A stretch of DNA of 64,000 nt from Nannocystis pusilla (GTDB taxonomy: Bacteria; Myxococcota_A; Polyangia; Nannocystales; Nannocystaceae): assembly GCF_020073745.1 (NCBI RefSeq), contig NZ_JAIRAU010000056.1:124001-188000 (forward strand), written 5' to 3'. Below the pieces are notes generated by a model. The model was given only the letters and a program-made list of their open reading frames with translations. It was not told the origin of the DNA and searched no databases. Shown here piece after piece: positions 27,729-35,268 of this stretch. Made by a program: the position numbers and the translations under genes. The stretch's first letter is position 1. Each line of letters begins with the position of its first letter.

Positions 27729-30311
27729 CTAGTCCACGAGGGTGGCGCGCGCGAGGTGGGCGCCGGGGCCGAGCTTGACGCGCAGGGTGCCGCCGAGGTC
27801 CGCGGCGTAGAACCAGCCGTCGTTCGCGGCGTCGAGGGCGGCCGCGTCGGCGCGCTGGCTCAGCGGGGCGTCGTCGACGGTGACGGCGGCGACGGGGGGC
27901 ATGGCGACGACCTCGACGTCGACGCCGGCGGTGAACACCTCGCCGGGGGCGACCTCGAGGCGCAGCGAGCCGGCGCCGAGGCGCTGCTTGAGGGCTGTCC
28001 CGTCGTACAGGTCGAAGCGGGTGCCGACCGGGCCGGGGGCGACGCGGGCGTACAGCAGGCCGGGGTCGCCGGCGAACGAGTCGACGTCGGCGGCGGTGGT
28101 CGGGGCGAGGGTGTCGATCGTCGGGCGCAGCAGCGGCACGATGCCGCCGACGCGCAGGAACAGCGGCAGGGTGCCGAGCGGGGCGTCGACGGTGACGTCG
28201 CGGTCGCCCTGCAGGACCTCGCCGGTCCACCAGTCGAGCCAGGCACCTGGCGGAAGGGACAGCTTGCGCGAGGTGGCCCCGCGCGCGACCACCGGCGCGA
28301 CCAGCAGGTCGCGGCCGAGCAGGTAGGTGTCCGACGGGTGGACGCCGAGCTCGGGGTAGGCGAGGCCGAGCGGGCGCTGCAGCGGACGACCGGTGCCGGC
28401 CAGCAATTGCGCGTGGGTCCATACGTACGGGAAAAGGCGCAGGTGGAGCCGCGCGTATTGGCGGTACCAGGCCAGGCTCTCGTCGTCGAGGCCGTTCTCG
28501 GGCGTGAACTCCCACGGCACGTCGGACGAGCCGGTGCCGACCTGCATCACGGGGGTGAGCGCGGTGTACTCGAACCACCGCACGAAGGTCTCGCGGTCGG
28601 GCGGGGCGTGGCGGTAGCCGCCGGTGTCGGAGGCGAAGAACGGGAAGCCGCTGGGCCCGAGGCCGAGCGAGGCGGTGAGCGCGGCCGGCAGCCCGCCGAC
28701 GGAGATGTACGATTCGCCGTCGTCGTCGACCGGCTCGCGGTGCGCGGCCATGTTGGCGTCGAGGTCGCCGGGCCAGATCACGCTGACGTTCTGCTGATCG
28801 CCGTAGGTGCCGGCGCGGCACAGCAGGAAGCCGCCCGACTCCGGCAGCAGCTCGGCGTAGGCGCGATGGTACAGCAATTGATAGAGCTTGTGCATGGTCC
28901 GCTCGCTGCTGCCGTCGGCGAATTGCCACACGGTGCGCGCGCCGCCGAGGCCGACGACGATGTCCTCGGCGTAGTCGAGCTTGAAGCCGTCGACGCCGTT
29001 GTCGGTGTATTCGCGGATGTGGTCCTGCCACCATTCGAACGCGGCGGGGTTGGTGAGGTCGAGCGGCTCGCCCCACTGGGAGGTGATGAGGCCGACCTCG
29101 AGCGGGAAGAACTCGCCGGCCTCGGCCTCGGCGCGCATCTCGGCGGCGGCCGGGTCGTCGTCGACGTAGGGCACGTGCCACAACGCGAGGCGCAGGCCGA
29201 GGTCGTGGATCTTGGCGATCATGGCCTGCGGGTCGGGGAACTGGGTCGGGTTCCAGTCGAACACGCCGACGGCGCTCTGGTACGGGCGGTCGATCCAGAT
29301 CGCCGAGGTCGCCAGGTCGAGCTCGCGGATCGTGGCGATGTCGCTCTCGACCTGGGCCTGGTCGTCGTTCTCGTCGCGCCAGATCCACGGGCCCAGCGCC
29401 CACGGGGCCGGCAGCTTCGGCGCGCCGGTGGTGGCGTAGTAGTGCCGGGTGACGTCGAGCGGGTGGTTGGCGGCGTAGAGGTGGAAGACGAGGCCCGCGC
29501 CGGTGTCGGGGCCGGTGCCGAAGGTGGCCTCGACGCGGTCGGGGGCGGCGGCGGCGACGTCGAACACGGCCGCGTGCGGGTCCTCGACGAACAGGCCCCA
29601 GCCGCGGGTGCCGGTGATGAACGGGACCGGCACGTGGGCCTCGTTGTACTGGCTCTCGATCTGCGGGTCGTACTCGAGCTGCATGGCGCGCACGCGGCCG
29701 CGGTGCTCGGCGGCGTCGAAGTGCTCGCCGAGGCCGTAGAAGCCCTCGCCGGCGTCGACGATCGGGCGCAGGCGCATGTACGCGAGGACCGGTCCGCCGG
29801 GCTCGGGGACGAGGCTGGCGTGGAAGCGCCCGGGCGCGGCCTCGGTGACGGTCAGGCGGGCGTGGACGTCTGTCCCGAAGGACAGGCGCACGTCGACCGC
29901 GGCGGCGCCCCCGAGCGCCTCGGCGGCGGTGACGGTGAGCCACTGGTCGGGGGCGAGGAAGAACGGGTCGTAGGACGAGGCGTCGTCGAGCGCCGCGACG
30001 ACGCCGAGCTGGAAGCCGTCGGCGGGGAAGCGCAGCAGGACGTCGCCGCCGCGCACGAGGCGGAGCTCGAGCTCGGACCACTCGACGGTGACCGGCTGCT
30101 CGGGCTCGCTCTCCGACTCTTCCTCCCAGGCGGTGGTGCCGCTGGTGGTCGGCGCGGCGGTCGTGTCGGTGGCGCCGGCAGTGGTCGTGTCGGTGTCGCC
30201 GTCGCTGTCGCCGTCGCTGTCGCTGCCGGAGCCGCCGCCGCCGCAGGCGACGACGCAGGCGAGCGCGAGGAGAGAGAGCGGCGAGGTTCGAAGGGCGCGG
30301 CGCGTCGGCAT
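27729..30311 (-). CDS. Glycoside hydrolase family 31 enzyme, lipoprotein
   Basis: 860 residues. Lipoprotein signal (SLLALACVVACGGGG), then an Asp/Ser/Thr linker (SGSDSDGDSDGDTDTTT), an N-terminal beta-sandwich, and the GH31 barrel. The nucleophile region reads GFKLDYAEDIV, matching the KxDxGE-type motif of GH31 (catalytic Asp). The downstream SNVPWE/PYVWTHAQLL region and the C-terminal beta domain also fit. GH31 enzymes are alpha-glucosidases, alpha-xylosidases or related. The exact specificity cannot be set from sequence alone. Together with the GH44 lipoprotein it points to cell-surface xyloglucan or glucan use. It is monocistronic. Confidence 0.88.
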   Translation of the reverse strand: MPTRRALRTSPLSLLALACVVACGGGGSGSDSDGDSDGDTDTTTAGATDTTAAPTTSGTTAWEEESESEPEQPVTVEWSELELRLVRGGDVLLRFPADGFQLGVVAALDDASSYDPFFLAPDQWLTVTAAEALGGAAAVDVRLSFGTDVHARLTVTEAAPGRFHASLVPEPGGPVLAYMRLRPIVDAGEGFYGLGEHFDAAEHRGRVRAMQLEYDPQIESQYNEAHVPVPFITGTRGWGLFVEDPHAAVFDVAAAAPDRVEATFGTGPDTGAGLVFHLYAANHPLDVTRHYYATTGAPKLPAPWALGPWIWRDENDDQAQVESDIATIRELDLATSAIWIDRPYQSAVGVFDWNPTQFPDPQAMIAKIHDLGLRLALWHVPYVDDDPAAAEMRAEAEAGEFFPLEVGLITSQWGEPLDLTNPAAFEWWQDHIREYTDNGVDGFKLDYAEDIVVGLGGARTVWQFADGSSERTMHKLYQLLYHRAYAELLPESGGFLLCRAGTYGDQQNVSVIWPGDLDANMAAHREPVDDDGESYISVGGLPAALTASLGLGPSGFPFFASDTGGYRHAPPDRETFVRWFEYTALTPVMQVGTGSSDVPWEFTPENGLDDESLAWYRQYARLHLRLFPYVWTHAQLLAGTGRPLQRPLGLAYPELGVHPSDTYLLGRDLLVAPVVARGATSRKLSLPPGAWLDWWTGEVLQGDRDVTVDAPLGTLPLFLRVGGIVPLLRPTIDTLAPTTAADVDSFAGDPGLLYARVAPGPVGTRFDLYDGTALKQRLGAGSLRLEVAPGEVFTAGVDVEVVAMPPVAAVTVDDAPLSQRADAAALDAANDGWFYAADLGGTLRVKLGPGAHLARATLVD
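29870..29885. repeat. Short hairpin repeat inside the GH31 gene
   Basis: CTGTCC-cgaa-GGACAG, a 6-bp stem with a tetraloop, located in frame within coding DNA (protein segment LSFGTDV). Same core as intergenic copies. Confidence 0.5.
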
Positions 30312-30467
30312 GGGGGGATGTCGGCAGGATGACCGCGAGCGCGTCCGCCTGTCCATCGGGGACGTGCGCGCCGCGCTGGTGGGGGCACGCACAGCCGGGC
30401 GCACGGCACATTGTCGGCGCATGCGGTCACGTCATCCTGAATTTCAGGTGCTCGCCAGGAGGATCGC

Positions 30468-31340
30468 ATGTCCGTCACGCATCGCCGCTCCGTGTGCACG
30501 CTCGTGTGCGCCGCGCTGAGCCTCGCTCCGCTGCAGGCGTCGGCCACGCCGAAGTCGCGGCGGGCCGCGGAGGCGCGCGGCCAGGCCAGGGCCGCGCCCG
30601 CGGTCGATCCGCTGGCCCAGGCGGCGGCCGAGCGCGAGGCGCTGGCGTCCCGCGCCGCGGAGGTCGAGGCGATCCAGGGCGTCGAGACGTGCGCGCGCTG
30701 GCTCAGCGGTCAGGCGTGGGACACCCAGGATCCGCGGATTCATATCATGGCCGCGAAGACATGGCTCAAAGTACAGACGTCGCCCGCCAGCCTCGATCGC
30801 GTGGAGTTCCACGCGCGCGAGGCGGTGGCGCTGGCCGACGCGCCGCCGGTGCCGCGGATCGGCGCGGGCGAGGTCGCGCTGGTCCACGCCGACGCGGAGG
30901 GGCTGCAGCAGTCGGTGGCGGAGCGCCGGGCGGAGATCCGGCGGGCCCGCGCCGACCGCCGGGCGGCGGACCGCCAGATCCGCCGCGGCCGCCGCGAGCT
31001 GATCGCGGGCGGCGCGATGCTGGTCGTGGGCGCGCTCGGCGGCGGGCTCGCGCTCGGCGGGGCGACCTCCCGGCGCAGCTTCGACGAGACGATCGCGCCG
31101 GTGCTCGCGGCCGACCTGCCGGTCGACCTGTCGCCGCTGCGCGCGCTCGACGTCGAGGGTACTCGCATGCTCGCAATCGGGGGGGTGCTGGCGGCCGTCG
31201 GCGTGGCCGCGGGCGTGCCGCTGCTGGTGCTCGGCGCGCGCGACCTCCGGCTGGGCAAGCAGCGGCGCGGGAGCCTGTCGCTGCAGCTCCAGCCCGGCCC
31301 CGGCAGCCTCGGCGTGGTCGGTCGGTTCGGCCGCCGTTAG
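30468..31340 (+). CDS. Exported protein with C-terminal membrane segments
   Basis: 290 residues. N-terminal signal (TLVCAALSLAPLQASA), an Ala/Arg-rich region with helical propensity, a stretch with single Cys (GVETCARWLSGQAW), a strongly basic helix (ERRAEIRRARADRRAADRQI), then two hydrophobic segments (ELIAGGAMLVVGALGGGLAL and MLAIGGVLAAVGVAAGVPLL). AGGAGG lies 5 nt before ATG. This layout (soluble helical part, then a two-helix hairpin) recurs in myxobacterial hypothetical proteins. Another example here is the gene at 54495-55709. Function unknown. Confidence 0.75.
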   Translation: MSVTHRRSVCTLVCAALSLAPLQASATPKSRRAAEARGQARAAPAVDPLAQAAAEREALASRAAEVEAIQGVETCARWLSGQAWDTQDPRIHIMAAKTWLKVQTSPASLDRVEFHAREAVALADAPPVPRIGAGEVALVHADAEGLQQSVAERRAEIRRARADRRAADRQIRRGRRELIAGGAMLVVGALGGGLALGGATSRRSFDETIAPVLAADLPVDLSPLRALDVEGTRMLAIGGVLAAVGVAAGVPLLVLGARDLRLGKQRRGSLSLQLQPGPGSLGVVGRFGRR

Positions 31341-31429
31341 GGCCAGTGCCGACGAGCAACGCAGCCAGCGTGGCGAAGAACAAGCGAGGGAGGGTCGAAA
31401 TGCCCCGGTCGCGGCACTAGACTGTCGCC

Positions 31430-32053
31430 ATGCGCTCGGCCCCGCTGCGCCTGATGCTCTTCGACCGCACGTGCACCGGCAAGCGCCTGCGGCCGGGGCT
31501 GTCGCACGCGTGGTGGGCCGGCTCGCACCTGTACCGCGGGCTGTCGCGCTTCGACGCGTCGCTCGGGGTGACGTGCTGGGAGGACGGGCTCGACTGGCTG
31601 GCGACGACGCACCCCGACCGCGAGATCGCGGAGATCCAGTACTGGGGCCACGGGCACTGGGGCGAGCTGTTCGTCGACCGCAAGGGGCTGACGGCCGAGG
31701 CGCTGCGCCCGGGGCACCCGCTGCACCGCAAGCTCGCGGCGATCCGCGAGCGGATGGTGCCCGACCACCTGTGGTGGTTTCGCACCTGCGAGGCGTTCGG
31801 GGCGGTGCGCGGGCAAGAATTCGCGCGCCGCTTCACCGACTTCTTCGGCGGGCGGGCCGCGGGGCACACGTACATCATCGGCGTCTGGCAGAGCGGGCTG
31901 CACAGCCTGCGCGCCGGCGAGACGCCCGGCTGGTCGGCGCAGGAGGGGCTGTCCCGAGGGACAGCCGACAGCCCGGTCGAGGCGCTGTGGTCGCGCCGGC
32001 GCGAGCCGAACACGATTCACTTCCTGAACGGCAAGATCCCGGACGGGTACTGA
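31430..32053 (+). CDS. Hypothetical protein, Trp/His-rich
   Basis: 207 residues, no export signal. It has many Trp and His in conserved-looking blocks (LSHAWWAGSHLYRGL; IQYWGHGHWGELFVDRKGL; DHLWWFRTCEAFGAVRG; GHTYIIGVWQSGLHSL). GHGHWG and GHTYIIG may form a catalytic or metal-binding centre, but no family is recognised. A short hairpin repeat lies in its coding region (31947-31966). It precedes the hydroxylase gene by 76 nt on the same strand. Confidence 0.75.
   Translation: MRSAPLRLMLFDRTCTGKRLRPGLSHAWWAGSHLYRGLSRFDASLGVTCWEDGLDWLATTHPDREIAEIQYWGHGHWGELFVDRKGLTAEALRPGHPLHRKLAAIRERMVPDHLWWFRTCEAFGAVRGQEFARRFTDFFGGRAAGHTYIIGVWQSGLHSLRAGETPGWSAQEGLSRGTADSPVEALWSRRREPNTIHFLNGKIPDGY
31947..31966. 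repeat. Perfect hairpin repeat inside a coding region
   Basis: GGCTGTCCC-ga-GGGACAGCC, a 9-bp perfect stem in frame (protein GLSRGTA). Strongest intragenic copy of the CTGTCC/GGACAG family in the window. Confidence 0.6.
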
Positions 32054-32129
32054 CTTCGGTCCGCGTGTGCGGGCCGAGGTCACGCGGTCGCAGGCGGCCC
32101 GGCGACCCGGGCGGTGCGACAATGGCCGG

Positions 32130-32906
32130 GTGTTCGACCTCGGGAAATTCCTCGACTGGTTCGTGGTGCTGGTATTCGCGCACGTCGGGCTCACGGTCGT
32201 GGCGGCGGCGATCGGTCGCGCGGCCGAGCGCTCGCCCGAGGCGCGGCCGATCCAGGGCGACGCCTTGCCCGAAGGACAGGTGGCGCGCGAGCAGCGGGCC
32301 AACCTCCGCTTCTGCCTGGTGATCCCGGCAGCGCTGGCGCTGGCGCTGCAGGGCGGGTGGATCACGTGGGGGCCCGACACGCTGGGGTGGGGGATCGCCA
32401 GCTTCTTCGTGTGCAGCGTGGTGTTCGACGTCTACTTCTACGGGCTGCACCGGCTGCTGCACACGCGGCCGCTGATGCGGTTCCACCGGCTGCACCACCA
32501 GTCGCGGGTGACGACGCCGTGGAGCGCGCAGTCGGTGTCGACGGTGGAGGCGCTCGGGTGGGCGCTCGGCTACGTCGGCGTGCCCTGGCTCTTGGGGCAT
32601 GTCGCTCCGGTCAGCCTGATCGGGTACTTCGTGTACCTGTTCTACAACGTGTTCGGCAACATCATCGGCCACACCAACGTCGAGCTCGGGCCGCCGTCCT
32701 TGACCCGCAGCCCCGCGGTGTGGCTGGCGCACCCGTACACGTTCCACGCGCTCCACCACGCGCGGTTCACGAGGCACTTCGGGTTCGGCTCGACCTTCAT
32801 GGACCGCCTGGCCGGGACCGAGTGGCCCGACTGGGTGGACGCCTACGCGCAGGTGATGGCCGGACGGCCGCTGCGGCAGCACGGGAAGACCGAGCCGCCG
32901 GCGTGA
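32130..32906 (+). CDS. Fatty acid hydroxylase / sterol desaturase family membrane protein
   Basis: About 258 residues from the GTG at 32130 (an earlier in-frame start at 32067 would add an Arg-rich tail). Four or five membrane segments and the eight-His di-iron motif set: LHRLLHT (HxxxH), FHRLHHQ (HxxHH) and, later, FHALHHARFTRHFG. These are canonical for the superfamily of membrane hydroxylases and desaturases. The substrate is likely a sterol, carotenoid or fatty acyl chain. A second family member is encoded at 20110-20742. It ends 22 nt before the first selenoprotein gene, so they may be co-transcribed. Confidence 0.88.
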   Translation: MFDLGKFLDWFVVLVFAHVGLTVVAAAIGRAAERSPEARPIQGDALPEGQVAREQRANLRFCLVIPAALALALQGGWITWGPDTLGWGIASFFVCSVVFDVYFYGLHRLLHTRPLMRFHRLHHQSRVTTPWSAQSVSTVEALGWALGYVGVPWLLGHVAPVSLIGYFVYLFYNVFGNIIGHTNVELGPPSLTRSPAVWLAHPYTFHALHHARFTRHFGFGSTFMDRLAGTEWPDWVDAYAQVMAGRPLRQHGKTEPPA

Positions 32907-32928
32907 CGAACGGTGGTAGCGTGGGGGG

Positions 32929-33681
32929 GTGAACCGACGACCACCACTCTTCGCATGGGCGCTCGCGCTCGCCGGCTGCCCCGACGGCGGCTCGGACACG
33001 AGCGCCACCAGCTCGGGCGGGCAGACCAGCTCGACCGGCGACGGCGCCTCCGAGACCGACGCGACCACCTCGACCGGGACGACGACGACGATGTCCCCCA
33101 CGACAGGGACTTCGGGACCTGTCCCGACGACCAGCACCGGCGACGAGCCGACCACCGGACCGGTGGCGACCGCCACGACCGGCTCGACCGGCGACACGAC
33201 CGGCGACACGACCGGCGCGCCGGTCGGGCCGGCGCCCGACTGGAAGCTCGTCGACGTGAACCCGAACTCGGCGACGTACGAGCAGGAGCGGGGCCGGAGC
33301 GACTACGCCGGGTCGGTGTCCGGCTGGTACTTCGCGCACGCGACGTGAGGCTACTGCCGTAGCCAGTTCGGCTACCTGAACGACCTGCAGATGGAGCTCA
33401 ACGGCGAGTTCCCCGACCTGGGGATCGAGCTGCTCGGCGTCAACGGCGCCGGCCTCGAGACCGGGGTGCCGCAGATGGCCGCGGGCCGCTTCATCCCGCT
33501 CCTCCAGGACGTCGCCGAGGTCGACGCGTGGACGCAGTGGGAGGTGGTCTACCGCGACGTCATCATCCTCGACCGCGACGGCGTGCCCGTCGGCGTGTTC
33601 AACCTGACCGAGCACGACCTGTCGATGATGGGCGAGTACGAGGCCCTCAAGGGCATGCTGATCGACGTGGCGATGCTGTGA
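32929..33681 (+). CDS. Predicted selenolipoprotein (SelP-like thioredoxin fold), copy 1
   Basis: 250 residues if the in-frame TGA at 33346-33348 is read as selenocysteine (Sec140). GTG start. Lipoprotein signal with lipobox LAGC (Cys17), a ~90-residue Ser/Thr/Gly linker (TTGD units), then a thioredoxin-like domain: PDWKLVDVNPNSATYEQERG, GWYFAHAT-U-GYC, RSQFGYLNDLQMELNG, LLGVNGAG and YRDVIILDRDGVPVGVFNL. The U-G-Y-C motif occupies the redox CxxC position. The frame continues without a break for 110 codons past TGA, and the second copy at 37181 has the same arrangement. A hairpin follows the UGA. Predicted role: extracytoplasmic oxidoreductase. The selenocysteine machinery is not in this window. 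Confidence 0.88.
33349..33375 (+). promoter_or_regulatory. Candidate bacterial SECIS element, copy 1
   Basis: After UGA (33346-33348) and a 10-nt spacer comes GTAGCC-AGTTC-GGCTAC (33359-33375), a perfect 6-bp stem with a 5-nt loop containing GU. The apical loop starts 17 nt after UGA, within the range known for bacterial SECIS. A competing stem GGCTAC-tgcc-GTAGCC begins directly after UGA in this copy only, so the second stem, conserved in both copies, is the better candidate. Confidence 0.75.
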
Positions 33682-33693
33682 GGCGAGGTGACT

Positions 33694-33725
33694 CCGGAGA
33701 CATGTCTATAAGAACATGTCTCCGG
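33694..33725. terminator. Hairpin downstream of selenoprotein copy 1
   Basis: CCGGAGACATGT and ACATGTCTCCGG, a perfect 12-bp stem with an 8-nt AU-rich loop, 13 nt after the stop. Member of the GACATG hairpin family, probably a terminator. Confidence 0.65.
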
Positions 33726-34057
33726 TGGCATGCCCGATCGTGCAGGTCGCTGCCCGGCGGCGCGAACGGCGTATTCCTGGCCCTGGAGCCGGGTGCCTGG
33801 AGGGGTCCTCGCGCGGGTCCGGGAGCACACCATGCGGGATTCGTACGACCTGCGCTCACCGTCTGCGGCGCGGAGGTGGCGAGCCTGTGCGCGAGCGGCC
33901 GCTCGCGTCGCCACGCACGAGGCCCGCTTCGCCGCCGGCGTGCGTCGCCGGCCTACAGGATCGCGGGGACGTCGGCGTGCGTCGGATCGCGACGGCGCTG
34001 TCGTCGCCGCAAAGAAAGTTTGCGCGGCTCTCGCGGCGGCTCCTATCATCCCGACCG
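33726..34057. other. Intergenic region without a recognisable gene
   Basis: 332 nt upstream of the V4R-STAS gene. The downstream frame is open upstream too but is Arg/Pro-rich and not protein-like. No other gene seen. The promoter presumably lies in the AT-richer stretch near 34010-34030. Confidence 0.35.
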
Positions 34058-35164
34058 ATGGCAGAGCAGCAGAGCCCGTCGATCACGGTGGAGGGCGTCG
34101 AGTTCTCGTGGGACTTCGAGCGCGGGCTGATGCTGTGTTGGGGCCAGCCGGTCGTGTTGATGTGGACCGAGTCGACGATGGCGGGCTTCATGAGCGGCCT
34201 GCAGCGCATCCTCGGCACCGAGCGCTTCAACCTGGCCCTCGAGGGGTCCGGCCGCGAGAGCACCGAGGGCGAGTGGCGCGACATCATCCAGCGCATGCCG
34301 ACCGTCGAGGAGGGCCTGTCGTTCGTCGGTCGGGCGATGCGCACGGTCGGCCTCGGCGAGTTCGAGCTGATCGAGCTCGACCGCGAGGCGCGGCGGATCC
34401 GCTTCCGCGTCACGCAGAGCTGGGAGGGCATCTACCAGCGCGCTCTCGGGGTCGACTGGGGCACGTGGTCGATCGCCGGCAAGCTCGCGGGCTACAGCGA
34501 GCGGATCCTCGGGGTCCCGTGCCAGGTCGTGCAGACCAGCTTCACCGCCCGCGGCGACGCCTTCGACGAGTTCGAGGTGACGCCGACCGAGCAGACCTAC
34601 GCCGCACGAGTGGCCGCGATCGTCGACACCGAGGCGGCGACGCGCGAGGACCTGCGCGAGGCGCTCGCCCGCGTGCGCGACGAGGTGCGCGAGCGCCAGC
34701 GCGTCGAGGCCCGCCTGCGCGACGAGATCACGGAGCGCCAGCGCGTCGAGGACGAGCTGCGGGCCAAGCTCGAGCTGATCGAGCGCCAGGAGCAGGCGAT
34801 CTCGGAGCTGTCGACGCCGATCCTGCAAGTGTGGCCCGGCATCGTCGCGCTGCCGATCGTCGGCCCCGTCGACGGCGAACGCGTGGCCCGCATGACGGAG
34901 AGCCTGCTGGCCCGGATCTCCCAGACGCACGCGCGCCACGTGATCCTCGACCTCACCGGCGCCGACGCGCTCGACGAGGCGGCCGCGGCCAACCTGCTGC
35001 GCATCGTCAGCGCGGCGCGGCTGCTCGGCGCGGCCTGTCTGCTGTCGGGCATCTCGCCGCGGATGTCGGCGACGCTCGTCGCCATCGACGCGCCGCTGGC
35101 TGGAGTGAGCGCGTTCGGCACGCTCGAGGCGGCGTTGCAGGCCGCGATCCGCAACCTGGGTTGA
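34058..35164 (+). CDS. V4R-like sensor with coiled coil and STAS domain (RsbR-like)
   Basis: 368 residues. Residues ~10-180 resemble the V4R/heme-NO-like small-molecule-binding fold (FELIELDREARRIRFRVTQS; GYSERILGVPCQVVQTSFTA). Residues ~195-245 form a charged coiled coil (ERQRVEARLRDEITERQRVE). Residues ~255-368 are a STAS domain like those of RsbR/RsbS stressosome proteins (LPIVGPVDGERVARMTESLL; HVILDLTGADALDEAAAANL). In RsbR-type STAS domains the position after the conserved Asp is Ser or Thr, the kinase target; here it is Glu (LDEAAA). A role in sensing a ligand and signalling through partner switching is likely. It lies between the two selenoprotein genes. Confidence 0.82.
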   Translation: MAEQQSPSITVEGVEFSWDFERGLMLCWGQPVVLMWTESTMAGFMSGLQRILGTERFNLALEGSGRESTEGEWRDIIQRMPTVEEGLSFVGRAMRTVGLGEFELIELDREARRIRFRVTQSWEGIYQRALGVDWGTWSIAGKLAGYSERILGVPCQVVQTSFTARGDAFDEFEVTPTEQTYAARVAAIVDTEAATREDLREALARVRDEVRERQRVEARLRDEITERQRVEDELRAKLELIERQEQAISELSTPILQVWPGIVALPIVGPVDGERVARMTESLLARISQTHARHVILDLTGADALDEAAAANLLRIVSAARLLGAACLLSGISPRMSATLVAIDAPLAGVSAFGTLEAALQAAIRNLG

Positions 35165-35268
35165 GGTGCAACCACGCGGCACATCGCCGCAGCGCGCGTC
35201 GTTCTCCGCAGGCAGAAGTGGCGCCGCGCGGCGAGCATCGCCTATCGTGGCGATGATCGAGGTGGACC

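Noticed and set aside
33391-33681. Downstream ATG as start of an independent small gene instead of readthrough
   Set aside because: It would lack the U-G-Y-C active site and signal peptide, and the upstream part would be a truncated lipoprotein; both copies share the same single-frame arrangement, which favours Sec.
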